Source: Micromonospora deserti (GTDB lineage: Bacteria > Actinomycetota > Actinomycetes > Mycobacteriales > Micromonosporaceae). Taken from it: 38,140 nucleotides of DNA. The stretch is taken from positions 1 to 38,140 of the forward strand of contig NZ_POUB01000030.1 in assembly GCF_003236335.1 (NCBI RefSeq), read 5' to 3'. This document shows, one piece after another, positions 26,269 to 33,916 of this stretch (position 1 is its first letter; each line of letters opens with the position of its first letter). The translations under genes and the position numbers were made by a program. The notes under the pieces are model-generated. The model saw only the letters and a list, made by a program, of their open reading frames with translations. It had not been told where the DNA came from and made no database searches.

Positions 26269-26287
26269 TTAGGTAAGCCTAACCTAC
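26269..26287. promoter_or_regulatory. IdeR/DtxR-type iron box
   Basis: TTAGGTAAGCCTAACCTAC matches 17 of 19 positions of the mycobacterial IdeR consensus TTAGGTTAGSCTAACCTAA. It ends one base before the GAGGAGG ribosome binding site of the DUF2470 gene and 37 bases from the divergent S4 start. It should repress the DUF2470 gene under high iron and may also affect the S4 gene. Confidence 0.8.
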
Positions 26288-26303
26288 AGAGGAGGTCGTG
26301 CCC

Positions 26304-27044
26304 ATGCGGCCCAGCCCGGCGGAGATCGTCCGTACCCTCGTCGCGGGCCGGCTGCCCGGCCTCGTCCACGTGGCCCACCGGCCCGGCCCGCACCATGTCC
26401 GGCACGTCACCGACCCGGAGGGACGGGTGCTGCTGCTGGTGCCGGTGGTCAGCGACCTCGCCGCCGCGCTGCGCCCGACCGACGGTGAGGACGACGCCGC
26501 GCTGGTGCTCGACGTGCTCGACCTGCCGCCCGCCGCCGGCGCGCCGCCGCTCGGCCGGGCCTGGATCTCCGGCTGGGCCGGCCGGCTCGACGGCGAGGAG
26601 GCCCGCCGGGCGGCGCTGGACTTCGCCGCGGTGGAGCCGACGGGCGACCTGCTCGACGTCGGCACCCGGTTCCAGCTGTTCCGCTTCGAGGTGGTCGAGG
26701 CCCGCTGGGAACGCGCCGGCGCCGTCCGCCGGATCGACCCCGTGGCGTACGCGGAGGCCGAGCCGGACCCGCTGCACCCGGTCGAGGCGGAGCTGCTGGC
26801 CGACCTCGCCGACCACCACGCCGACCAGGTGACCGGTTATCTGCGCCGGCAGCTCGGTCTGGCCGAGAGTGGCAACGACGCCGCGCCCCGGGTGGTCCGG
26901 ATCGACCGGTACGGCCTGGTCGTCTCCTACGGCCGGCCCGCCCGCCGCCGCGCCCGGCTCGCCTTCCCCCACCCGGTGGCCGACCACGCCGAGCTGGCCC
27001 GGCTGCTGCACCCCATGCTCTGCCGCCGGGCCGCCGCCGGCTAG
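26304..27044 (+). CDS. DUF2470 protein, HugZ-like heme/iron-related
   Basis: A 246-residue protein with an N-terminal split-barrel-like region (about 1-130; LLLVPVVSDLAAAL, WISGWAGRLDG) and a C-terminal DUF2470 domain (about 155-240; HPVEAELLADLADHHADQV, RVVRIDRYGLVVSYG, RARLAFPHPVADHAELARLL). This layout is that of HugZ-type heme-degrading or heme-binding proteins, though heme ligands cannot be fixed from sequence. The iron box directly upstream supports a role in iron or heme use. ATG 26304 lies eight bases after GAGGAGG, whereas a GTG at 26298 is too close to it. A strong hairpin follows. Confidence 0.82.
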   Translation: MRPSPAEIVRTLVAGRLPGLVHVAHRPGPHHVRHVTDPEGRVLLLVPVVSDLAAALRPTDGEDDAALVLDVLDLPPAAGAPPLGRAWISGWAGRLDGEEARRAALDFAAVEPTGDLLDVGTRFQLFRFEVVEARWERAGAVRRIDPVAYAEAEPDPLHPVEAELLADLADHHADQVTGYLRRQLGLAESGNDAAPRVVRIDRYGLVVSYGRPARRRARLAFPHPVADHAELARLLHPMLCRRAAAG

Positions 27045-27078
27045 GCCCCAGCCTCGCCGGTTGGTGGTCAAACGATCT

Positions 27079-27122
27079 CTGGGTGCATCTGCTGTCGTCC
27101 TGACGACAACAGATGCACCCAG
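27079..27122. terminator. long hairpin between DUF2470 and tetR genes
   Basis: Arms 27079-27099 and 27102-27122 pair over 21 positions with a single C-A mismatch (bases 92 and 109 of the hundred) and a two-base loop. CTGGGTGCATCTG pairs with CAGATGCACCCAG at the base. It serves as a bidirectional terminator between convergent genes. The remaining roughly 115 bases up to the tetR stop hold nothing recognisable. Confidence 0.8.
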
Positions 27123-27238
27123 TCCAGACGAGCACGCGTGCCGGCGCCGGCGCCCTGCGGGCCGCCCGCTTCATGCCGGCCCTGCCGCCCCGGCTGGGGC
27201 CGCCGGGCGGAGAGCACCAGCCGCCGGGGACCGCCGGG

Positions 27239-27835
27239 TCAGGCCGGCAGGTCGCCGGTGAGGTAGCGCTGGACGGTCGGGCCGACGACGGCGACCAGGG
27301 TCTCCGGAGCGGCGGAGGCGACCGGCTCCAGCCGCACCACGTGCCGCATCATGGCCAGCCCGACCAGTTGGCTGGCCACCAGCGACCCGCGCAGCGGCAA
27401 CTCGGCCGGGTCGGCGTCGAGCTGGTCAAGCACCCGGCGCAGCACCTGGGTGACCAGGAACTCCCGCAGCAGCCGGGCGGTCCACTCGTTGCTCACCGCC
27501 GAGCGCAGCAGCGCCACTCCGGCGGTGCCGGCCGGTGAGTCCCACACCCCGAGGAACATCCGGACCAGCCGCTCGCCGAGGCCGTCGCGGTCGCCGGCGA
27601 GGACCTTCGGCAGCAGCTCCCGCGGGTCGACCGGGGCCTGCATCGCGGCCAGGAAGAGCTGGTCCTTGCTGCCGAAGTAGTGGTGCACCAGCGCCGGGTC
27701 CACGCCGGCCGCGGTGGCGATGGACCGGATGGAGGCCGAGTCGAAGCCCCGCTCGGCGAACGCGGCGCGTGCCGCGCCGAGGATCGCCTCCCGGGTGTCC
27801 GGGTTACCGGGTCGCCGTCCGGTCCGCCGCGCCAT
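27239..27835 (-). CDS. TetR-family regulator
   Basis: A 198-residue repressor with an N-terminal TetR helix-turn-helix (about 12-58; REAILGAARAAFAERGFDSA, IRSIATAAGVDPALVHHYFG, SKDQLFLAAM) and a helical ligand-binding domain of the TetR_C/AcrR-like type (LVRMFLGVWDSP, LVASQLVGLAMMRHVVRLEP). It lies downstream of the ABC-2 exporter genes on the same strand but is cut off by a perfect 16-bp hairpin, so it probably has its own promoter. It is the best candidate to bind the nested dyad upstream of the exporter genes. The ligand is unknown. Confidence 0.92.
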   Translation of the reverse strand: MARRTGRRPGNPDTREAILGAARAAFAERGFDSASIRSIATAAGVDPALVHHYFGSKDQLFLAAMQAPVDPRELLPKVLAGDRDGLGERLVRMFLGVWDSPAGTAGVALLRSAVSNEWTARLLREFLVTQVLRRVLDQLDADPAELPLRGSLVASQLVGLAMMRHVVRLEPVASAAPETLVAVVGPTVQRYLTGDLPA

Positions 27836-27863
27836 CGCCGCCCTTCGCTCGTTCCGTCCCCGC

Positions 27864-27897
27864 GCCGTGGGCCCGGTCCCCGGACCGGGCCCACGGC
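27864..27897 (-). terminator. terminator between ABC-2 permease and tetR
   Basis: GCCGTGGGCCCGGTCC and GGACCGGGCCCACGGC form a perfect 16-bp stem with a two-base loop, just after the permease stop codon in the direction of transcription. Confidence 0.8.
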
Positions 27898-27902
27898 GGC
27901 CG

Positions 27903-28658
27903 TCAGCCGCTGCGCCGGCGCAGGGTGACCGCCGCCAGCACCAGCGCCAGCACCGTCGCCCCGGCGACCACCGCCGCGTCCCGCCACATCGTGCCGGTCG
28001 GCTCGGCGTGCGCCCCGACCTCCTGCAACGCCTCGACGGCGTACGACAACGGCAGAACGTCGCTGACCGCCTGGAGCCAGCCGGCCATCTCGCCCCGGGG
28101 CACGAAGAGCCCGCAGAGCAGCAGCTGGGGGGCGACCACGACCGGCATGAACTGTACGGCCTGGAACTCGGTGCGGGCGAAGGCGCTGCAGAACAGCCCG
28201 AGCGCGACCGCGAGCACCGCGTTCAGTACGGCAACCATGATCACCAGGCCGCTGCTGCCGGCGGTGTCCAGGTCGAACAGCCAGTACGCCACGGCCGAGG
28301 CGATGGTGGCCTGGACGGCGCCGGCCAGCCCGAACGCGATGCCGTAGCCGAAGAGCAGGTCGGTCTTGGCCAGCGGGGTGGTGAGCAGCCGTTCCAGCGT
28401 GCCGGTGGTGCGCTCGCGGAGCATGGCGATGCTGGTGACCAGGAACATGACGATGAACGGGAAGAGGCCGAGCATCACCAGCGCGATCCGGTCGAAGGCG
28501 GACGGCTGGCCCGGCGGGGCGGGCTGGTCGGCGTACATGTAGTAGACCAGGGCGAGCAGGACGCTGGGCACCGCCACGAGCAGCGCCACCGTCCGCCGGT
28601 CGTGCCGCAGCTGGCGCAGGATGCGGCCGGTGGTGGCGGCCAGGATTCGCGGGTTCAC
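27903..28658 (-). CDS. ABC-2 type permease (daunorubicin-resistance type)
   Basis: A 251-residue membrane subunit with six helices. Typical marks are LRQLRHDRRTVALLVAVP at the N-terminus, the family signature RERTTGTLERLLTTPLAKTD, and YAVEALQEVG near the C-terminus. It forms the pore of an exporter powered by the ATPase encoded immediately upstream. The GTG start overlaps the ATPase stop by GTGA, so the two are translationally coupled. Drug or lipid export is usual for the family; the substrate is unknown. Confidence 0.93.
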   Translation of the reverse strand: MNPRILAATTGRILRQLRHDRRTVALLVAVPSVLLALVYYMYADQPAPPGQPSAFDRIALVMLGLFPFIVMFLVTSIAMLRERTTGTLERLLTTPLAKTDLLFGYGIAFGLAGAVQATIASAVAYWLFDLDTAGSSGLVIMVAVLNAVLAVALGLFCSAFARTEFQAVQFMPVVVAPQLLLCGLFVPRGEMAGWLQAVSDVLPLSYAVEALQEVGAHAEPTGTMWRDAAVVAGATVLALVLAAVTLRRRSG

Positions 28659-29437
28659 GACGCCTCCCCTCCGGCGGCGCCCACCCGGCCCGCCGTGCCG
28701 TTCGGGCCGGTCACCGGCCCGGCGTCGGCCTCGCCTGCCCTGATCAGGCGCAGGAACGCCTCGTCGAGGTCGGCCACCCCGGCGGCGGCCCGGACCGCGT
28801 CCGGGGTGTCGTCGGCGATCAGGCGGCCCTCCCGGATGAGCAGCAGCCGGTCGCAGCGGGCCGCCTCGTCCATTACGTGGCTTGACACCAGCAGGGTCCG
28901 GCCGGCCGCCGCCAGCTCGTGGAACCGGGTCCAGAGGTCGGCCCGCAGCACAGGGTCCTGGCCGACGGTCGGCTCGTCGAGGATGATCAGCTCCGGGTCG
29001 CCGACCAGGGCGCAGGCCAGTGACGCGCGGCTGCGCTGCCCACCGGAGAGGGCGCCGACCAGCTGGCTCGCCGCCGGCGCCAGCCCCACGTCGGCGACGG
29101 CCCGGTCGGCGTCGGCGTGCCCCCGGCCGTGCAGGGCGGCGAAGTAGCGGGCGTTCTCCCGCACCGTCAGGTCGGCGTAGACGCTGGGCGCCTGGGTCAG
29201 GTAGCCGACCCGGCGGCGCAGCTCGGCCGAGCCGGCGGGCCGGCCCAGCACGGTCACGGTGCCGGAGCCGACCACCTGCACCCCGACCACCGCGCGCATC
29301 AGCGTGGTCTTGCCGCTGCCGCTCGGGCCGAGCAGCCCGGTGACCCTTCCGCGCGGCACCGTCGCGCTGATGCCGTGCAGCACGCGCCGCCCGCCCCGGT
29401 CCACGACCAGGTCACGAACGGCGATCGCGTCGTCCAT
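28655..29437 (-). CDS. ABC transporter ATPase, ABC-2 exporter
   Basis: A 260-residue ATPase of the DrrA/CcmA class. Motifs are Walker A GPSGSGKTT, Q-loop YLTQAPSVYADLTVREN, signature LSGGQRSR, Walker B LIILDEPTVGQDP and H-loop VSSHVMDEA. The C-terminal extension is short and Gly/Ala-rich. The ATG at 29437 follows GGAGG with good spacing; an upstream start at 29452 would include that site and is rejected. It begins the exporter operon, whose promoter region carries a nested inverted repeat. Confidence 0.94.
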   Translation of the reverse strand: MDDAIAVRDLVVDRGGRRVLHGISATVPRGRVTGLLGPSGSGKTTLMRAVVGVQVVGSGTVTVLGRPAGSAELRRRVGYLTQAPSVYADLTVRENARYFAALHGRGHADADRAVADVGLAPAASQLVGALSGGQRSRASLACALVGDPELIILDEPTVGQDPVLRADLWTRFHELAAAGRTLLVSSHVMDEAARCDRLLLIREGRLIADDTPDAVRAAAGVADLDEAFLRLIRAGEADAGPVTGPNGTAGRVGAAGGEAS

Positions 29438-29454
29438 CGCCCACCTCCCCAAAA

Positions 29455-29486
29455 CTCATCACCTGTTGAACTCAACGCTAGATGAG
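29455..29486. promoter_or_regulatory. nested 32-bp dyad upstream of the ABC-2 exporter operon
   Basis: CTCATC and GATGAG form the outer arms, and GTTGA and TCAAC the inner arms, with exactly four bases between outer and inner arms on both sides and two bases in the centre. It lies next to the exporter's ribosome binding site and covers a minus-strand TAGCGT that could be the -10. The symmetry fits a TetR-type operator, possibly bound by the regulator encoded at 27239-27835. Confidence 0.65.
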
Positions 29487-29507
29487 ATACCGGCCGGCGC
29501 GCAACAG

Positions 29508-29528
29508 TTGACTTCGTGTGCACTCGAA
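29508..29528 (+). promoter_or_regulatory. candidate MerR operator with -35 TTGACT
   Basis: TTGACT (29508-29513) runs into the dyad TTCGTGTGCACTCGAA (29513-29528), which has one mismatched pair. MerR regulators bind dyads in the spacer of their target promoter, so this is a likely autoregulatory site for the MerR-aldo/keto reductase operon. Confidence 0.5.
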
Positions 29529-29565
29529 CTGGAAGCCTGATCGCGTGGACGTCAGCACGAAGGAC

Positions 29566-29931
29566 ATGACCCTCACCGTCGGTGAGGCGGCCGAGCGGGT
29601 CGGCCTCACCACCTACACCCTGCGCTGGTACGAACAGGAGGGGCTGGTCGCCCCGGTCGGGCGCGACTCGGCCGGCCGGCGCCGGTACACCGCCCAGGAC
29701 GTCGACTGGCTGTTCCTGCTCACCCGGCTGCGCCGCACCGGGATGCCGGTGCGGGACATGCGCCGCTACGCGGAACTGGCCCGGCAGGGTGACGCCACCC
29801 TGGGCGCCCGGCGGGCGCTCTTCGAGGCGCACCGTGACCGGGTGCTGAGCCGGATGGCCGAACTGGAGGAGGACCTGAAGGTGCTCAACTACAAGATCGA
29901 CGCGTACCGCCGGGCGGAGCAGGGCCAGTGA
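29566..29931 (+). CDS. MerR-family regulator
   Basis: A 121-residue regulator with an N-terminal MerR winged helix ([52 protein letters not shown]) and the wing [20 protein letters not shown]-terminal coiled coil (about 80-118) handles dimerisation. No effector cysteines are visible, so it is not a metal or redox sensor of the classic type. The ATG at 29566 has GAAGGA close upstream; a GTG at 29545 would add seven residues. Its stop overlaps the aldo/keto reductase start by GTGA. MerR genes of this kind often regulate the neighbouring reductase. Confidence 0.9.
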   Translation: MTLTVGEAAERVGLTTYTLRWYEQEGLVAPVGRDSAGRRRYTAQDVDWLFLLTRLRRTGMPVRDMRRYAELARQGDATLGARRALFEAHRDRVLSRMAELEEDLKVLNYKIDAYRRAEQGQ

Positions 29932-30932
29932 TCCGCCGCCGGATGGGCGCCGCCGGGCCGCAGGTCTCCGCGGTCGGCCTGGGCTGCATGGGGATGAGCT
30001 TCGCGTACGGCGCGGCCGACGACGCGGAGTCCACCCGCACCCTGCACCGCGCCCTCGACCTGGGCGTCAACCACCTCGACACGGCCGACATGTACGGCCA
30101 GGGCCGAAACGAGGAGCTGCTCGCCCCGGTGGTTCGGGCCCGCCGGGACGAGGTCTTCCTGGCCACCAAGTTCGGCAACCGGGTCCGCGGCGGCGGCACC
30201 GGCGCGACCGGCACCCCGGGCGCGTACGTGGACAGCGGTGCCGCCTGGGCCCGCGCCGCATGCGACGCGTCGCTGCACCGCCTCGGCGTGGACACCATCG
30301 ACCTGTACTACCTGCACCGGCGCGACCCGGCCACGCCGATCGAGGAGACCATCGGGGCGATGGCCGGGCTGGTCGCCGCCGGGAAGGTGCGGCTGATCGG
30401 GCTCTCCGAGGTCAGCCCGGCCACCCTGCGCGCGGCGCACGCGGTGCACCCGGTGGCCGCCGTGCAGATGGAGTACTCGTTGTTCAGCCGGGACGTCGAG
30501 GGCGAGATGCTGGCCACCTGCCGGGAGCTGGGGGTGGCGCTGGTGGCGTACTCGCCGGTGGGCCGGGGGCTGCTCACCGGGGCGATCACGGGCCGGGCGC
30601 AGCTCGCCGCCGACGACTGGCGGGCCGGCGCGCCCCGATTCGCCGAGGGCAACCTGGAGGCCAACCTCGCGTTGGTCGACGAGGTGCGCGCGGTGGCCGC
30701 GGAGATCGGCGGCAGCCCGGCCCAGGCCGCGCTGGCCTGGCTGCTCGCCCAAGGGGAGGACATCCTGCCCATCCCAGGCACCCGGCGGGTCCACCGGCTG
30801 GAGGAGAATGCCGCCGCGGCCGACATCCGGCTCTCCGCCGGGCAGTTGGCCCGGCTCGCCGAGGCGGTGCCGCCCGGGGCGGTGGCCGGCGAAAGGTACC
30901 CGGAGGCAGCAATGCGACTCGTCGGGCACTGA
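29928..30932 (+). CDS. aldo/keto reductase
   Basis: A 334-residue NADPH-dependent TIM-barrel reductase of aldehydes and ketones. The catalytic tetrad is Asp51 and Tyr56 in [16 protein letters not shown], Lys81 in ATKFGN and His130 in YYLHRRDP. The cofactor motif near the C-terminus is [14 protein letters not shown]. It is most like the YajO/YakC-type AKR group. The GTG start overlaps the MerR stop by four bases, so both should be induced together. The substrate is unknown. Confidence 0.94.
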   Translation: MIRRRMGAAGPQVSAVGLGCMGMSFAYGAADDAESTRTLHRALDLGVNHLDTADMYGQGRNEELLAPVVRARRDEVFLATKFGNRVRGGGTGATGTPGAYVDSGAAWARAACDASLHRLGVDTIDLYYLHRRDPATPIEETIGAMAGLVAAGKVRLIGLSEVSPATLRAAHAVHPVAAVQMEYSLFSRDVEGEMLATCRELGVALVAYSPVGRGLLTGAITGRAQLAADDWRAGAPRFAEGNLEANLALVDEVRAVAAEIGGSPAQAALAWLLAQGEDILPIPGTRRVHRLEENAAAADIRLSAGQLARLAEAVPPGAVAGERYPEAAMRLVGH

Positions 30933-30990
30933 CCTCTGGACCGGACAGCACGCCCGCCACCGGGCATTGCGCCCCGATCGGGGCGTGCGG

Positions 30991-30996
30991 CACGAT
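30991..30996 (+). promoter_or_regulatory. -10-like hexamer CACGAT of the nucleotidyltransferase-hisI gene
   Basis: CACGAT is followed by six bases and the GTG at 31003, consistent with leaderless transcription. Confidence 0.4.
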
Positions 30997-31002
30997 GGCG
31001 CC

Positions 31003-32304
31003 GTGGGTCACGCTCCGTCACAGGACGAGGGGTTCCTCGACGCGTGGGCTGCCCGGCTGCGGGAGGGCGCCGGGCGGCCCGTCGTCGGCATCATGCTGCG
31101 CGGCAGCCATGCCCGTCGGGCGGCCACGGCGCACAGCGACGTCGACGTCGACGTGCTGGTCGGTGGCGCACCGTACGCGGTCCGCCGGGCCTTCCTCGCC
31201 GAGGACACCGGCCGGTTGACCCACGTCTCGGTGGCCGCCCGCGACGTCCGCTCCTGGGTGGCCCGGCTCGGCGAGCCGGCCGACTGGGCGTTCGGGCTGC
31301 CGGTGGCCGCGCCGGCCCGGCTGCTCTGGGCGGACGCGTACTGGCGGCGCCGGATCGACCTGCCGGTGCTCTGCCAACCGGCCGCGGAACCGCGGCTGGA
31401 GGAGTTGATCGCCACGCTGGGTAAGGTCGCCGCCGCCCGAGACGCCGACGACCACCTCGGGGTCCGGCTGGCCGCCGCCGACCTGGCCCGGCTCTGCCCG
31501 TCCGTGCTGCGGCCGGCGAACCCCTCGGTGCGGGTGGTCTCCCGCCGGGCCGCCTTCACCGCCGCCCTCGACCTGCCGGTCGCGCCGCCGGGCTACCGCG
31601 AGGACATGCTGCTCTGCCTCGGGCTGCGTCCCGGCTCCACCGGCCAGCTCTGCGCCGCCGCCGTGCGCCTGGTCGCCGGCGCGCTGCCGTTGGTCCGTCC
31701 GTACGCCGCCGAGATCGCGGCGGTCGCCGGCACGGACCTGGCCGAGGCCCTGGTCGACGGCCGGCTGGATCGCTACGTCGGCCAGCTGGCCCGGCCCGCG
31801 GAGCGCCCCGGCGCCACCCGGCGGGAGCCCCCGCCGGTACCGGCGCCGCGTGCGGGACAATGGGTCACTGTGCCCGTACCTGACGCGCCCGTGACCGGCG
31901 CCCACCCCAGCCCGCAGGGGCCGGCGACCGGCGGCCCGGCCCGCCCGTCCCGGCTCGACCCGGCCATCGCCGCCCGGCTGCGCCGCACCCCCGACGGGCT
32001 GGTGGCCGCCGTGGTGCGCCAGCACGACTCCGGCGAGGTGCTGATGGTCGCCTGGATGGACGACGAGGCGCTGCACCGCACGCTGACCACCGGCCGGGCC
32101 ACCTACTGGTCGCGCAGCCGCCGTGAGTACTGGGTCAAGGGCGCCACCTCCGGGCACCACCAGTACGTCCGCTCGGTGGCGCTGGACTGCGACGGCGACG
32201 CGGTGCTGGTCAGCGTCGAGCAGGTGGGCGCGGCCTGCCACACCGGGCACCGGACCTGCTTCTTCGAGGAGCTGCCGGTGACCGGCGCGGGGGCGTCGTC
32301 GTGA
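31003..32304 (+). CDS. hisI: nucleotidyltransferase domain in frame with HisI (phosphoribosyl-AMP cyclohydrolase)
   Basis: One open frame of 433 codons. Residues 1-280 form a pol-beta-type nucleotidyltransferase domain with the motif [20 protein letters not shown] (Gly34, Ser35, Asp46, Asp48) and a helical C-terminal part. A Pro-rich linker (about 265-315) follows. Residues about 320-433 are HisI, the zinc enzyme opening the adenine ring of PR-AMP, with [35 protein letters not shown], and the ligands in [19 protein letters not shown]. No stop separates the parts. HisI may also be made alone from GTG 31870 (144 residues), which has GACAAT eight bases upstream. A real fusion, two products or a lost stop are all possible. 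The stop is followed by a spacer ORF leading to trpE. Confidence 0.8.
   Translation: MGHAPSQDEGFLDAWAARLREGAGRPVVGIMLRGSHARRAATAHSDVDVDVLVGGAPYAVRRAFLAEDTGRLTHVSVAARDVRSWVARLGEPADWAFGLPVAAPARLLWADAYWRRRIDLPVLCQPAAEPRLEELIATLGKVAAARDADDHLGVRLAAADLARLCPSVLRPANPSVRVVSRRAAFTAALDLPVAPPGYREDMLLCLGLRPGSTGQLCAAAVRLVAGALPLVRPYAAEIAAVAGTDLAEALVDGRLDRYVGQLARPAERPGATRREPPPVPAPRAGQWVTVPVPDAPVTGAHPSPQGPATGGPARPSRLDPAIAARLRRTPDGLVAAVVRQHDSGEVLMVAWMDDEALHRTLTTGRATYWSRSRREYWVKGATSGHHQYVRSVALDCDGDAVLVSVEQVGAACHTGHRTCFFEELPVTGAGASS
31856..31861 (+). promoter_or_regulatory. possible internal -10 GACAAT for a separate hisI product
   Basis: GACAAT is followed by eight bases and an in-frame GTG (31870) at the junction between the two domains. 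This would allow a leaderless mRNA for HisI alone. Confidence 0.4.
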
Positions 32305-32366
32305 GCGCGCGGGGCGCGGCGCGGCGGCCCGCCGCGGTGGGGGACGGAAGGCGGGGCCGGTCATGA
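32301..32366 (+). other. 21-codon spacer ORF linking hisI to trpE
   Basis: The GTG overlaps the hisI stop (GTGA) and the TGA stop overlaps the trpE start (ATGA at 32363-32366). The peptide begins [18 protein letters not shown] and resembles the hisB-side spacer ORF; the DNA shares GCGGCGCGG, CCCGCCGCG and GACGGA-GGCGG. The first bases GTGAGCGCG also match the 56-bp repeat family. It may keep hisI and trpE translation coupled; translation is not shown. Confidence 0.4.
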
Positions 32367-33916
32367 CCGACGGCGCGGTGAGCCCGGACGCGGCCGCCTT
32401 CACCGAGCTGGCCGCCCGGTGGCGGGTCGTCCCCGTCACCCGGCGGCTGCTCGCCGACGCGGAGACCCCGGTCGGCGTCTACCGCAAGCTCGCTGGCGGC
32501 CCCGGCACCTTCCTGCTCGAATCCGCCGAACAGGGCGTCGGCTCGGCCGGGCTGGCCTGGTCCCGGTACTCGTTCATCGGGGTGCGCAGCAGCGCCACCC
32601 TCATCGAGCGGGACGGCGTGGCGGCCTGGTTGGGGCGGCCACCGGCCGGCCTGCCCACCACCGGCGACCCGGTGCGGGTGCTCCGGGAGACCGTCGAGGC
32701 GCTCGCCGGCCCGGTAGGGGAGCCGGCCGCCGGGATGCCCCCGCTGACCGGGGGCATGGTCGGTTACCTCGGCTACGACCTCGTCCGGCGCTTCGAGCGG
32801 TTGCCCGAGCTGACCGAGGACGACCTGGGCGTCCCCGAGCTGGGCATGATGCTCGCCTCCGACCTGGTGGTGCTGGACCACTACGACGGGTCGGCGATCC
32901 TGGTGGCCAACGCGGTCCTGCCGCCGCCGGACGACCCGGACCGCGACGCGCTGGTCGCCGCCGCGTACCACCACGCGGTTGGCCGGCTCGACGCGATGAC
33001 CACCGCGCTGTCCCGGCCGATCCCGCCGATGATCTCGACGGTCGAGCGGCCGCCAGCGGGGGAGGTGTTCAGCCGGACGCCCGAGGGCGGCTACCCGAAG
33101 GCGGTGGAGGCGGCCAAGGAAGCGATCCGGGCCGGCGAGTGCTTCCAGATCGTGCTGTCCCAGCGCTTCGAGCGGCAGACCCACGCCGACCCGCTGGACG
33201 TCTACCGGGTGCTGCGCACCACCAACCCCAGCCCGTACATGTACCTGCTGCGCTTCGACGGGTTCGACATCGTCGGCTCGTCCCCCGAGGCGCACCTGAA
33301 GGTGGCCACCGGTGCCGACGGGCGGCGGCGCGCGCTGCTGCACCCGATCGCCGGCACCCGGCCGCGCGGCGGCACGCCGGCCGCCGACGCCCGGCTCGCC
33401 GCGGAGCTGCTCACCGACCCCAAGGAGCGGGCCGAGCACGTCATGCTGGTCGACCTGGGCCGCAACGACCTGGGCCGGGTGTGCCGTCCGGGCACCGTCG
33501 AGGTGCCCGAGTTCGCCACCATCGAGCGCTACAGCCATGTCATGCACATCGTCTCGACGGTGGTCGGCACGCTGCGCGACGACCGCACCGCCTTCGACGC
33601 GCTGGCCGCGACCTTCCCGGCCGGCACCCTCTCCGGCGCGCCGAAGGTGCGGGCCATGGAGATCATCGAGGAACTGGAGCCGGTGCGGCGGGGTCTCTAC
33701 GGCGGCACCGTGGGCTACTTCGGCTTCGGCGGTGACCTCGACATGGCGATCGCCATCCGGACCGCGCTGATCCGTGGCGGCCGGGCGTACGTGCAGGCCG
33801 GGGCAGGGGTGGTGGCCGACTCCGATCCGGCCGCCGAGGACCAGGAGACCCGCAACAAGGCCGCGGCGGTGCTCGCCGCCATCGCCGCCGCCGAGACCCT
33901 CCGGCCGGCGCGGTGA
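32363..33916 (+). CDS. trpE: anthranilate synthase component I
   Basis: A 517-residue chorismate-utilising enzyme making anthranilate, the first step of tryptophan synthesis. The tryptophan feedback motif LLES is at residues 51-54. The catalytic half shows NPSPYMYLLRF, HPIAGTRPRGG, RAEHVMLVDLGRNDLGRV, FPAGTLSGAPKVRAMEIIEE and GGTVGYFGFGGDLDMAIAIRT, all intact. No glutamine amidotransferase domain is fused and no trpG lies nearby, so component II is encoded elsewhere. The ATG start has GGAAGGCGGGG about eight bases upstream. It follows hisI through a 58-base spacer ORF and overlaps the next gene by GTGA. Confidence 0.97.
   Translation: MTDGAVSPDAAAFTELAARWRVVPVTRRLLADAETPVGVYRKLAGGPGTFLLESAEQGVGSAGLAWSRYSFIGVRSSATLIERDGVAAWLGRPPAGLPTTGDPVRVLRETVEALAGPVGEPAAGMPPLTGGMVGYLGYDLVRRFERLPELTEDDLGVPELGMMLASDLVVLDHYDGSAILVANAVLPPPDDPDRDALVAAAYHHAVGRLDAMTTALSRPIPPMISTVERPPAGEVFSRTPEGGYPKAVEAAKEAIRAGECFQIVLSQRFERQTHADPLDVYRVLRTTNPSPYMYLLRFDGFDIVGSSPEAHLKVATGADGRRRALLHPIAGTRPRGGTPAADARLAAELLTDPKERAEHVMLVDLGRNDLGRVCRPGTVEVPEFATIERYSHVMHIVSTVVGTLRDDRTAFDALAATFPAGTLSGAPKVRAMEIIEELEPVRRGLYGGTVGYFGFGGDLDMAIAIRTALIRGGRAYVQAGAGVVADSDPAAEDQETRNKAAAVLAAIAAAETLRPAR

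Noticed and set aside
26298..26303. GTG start of the DUF2470 gene
   Set aside because: It is only two bases from the GAGGAGG ribosome binding site; ATG 26304 has the proper spacing.
32305..32362. Attenuator before trpE
   Set aside because: The spacer has no Trp codons and no terminator hairpin of attenuator type; it is better explained as a spacer micro-ORF.
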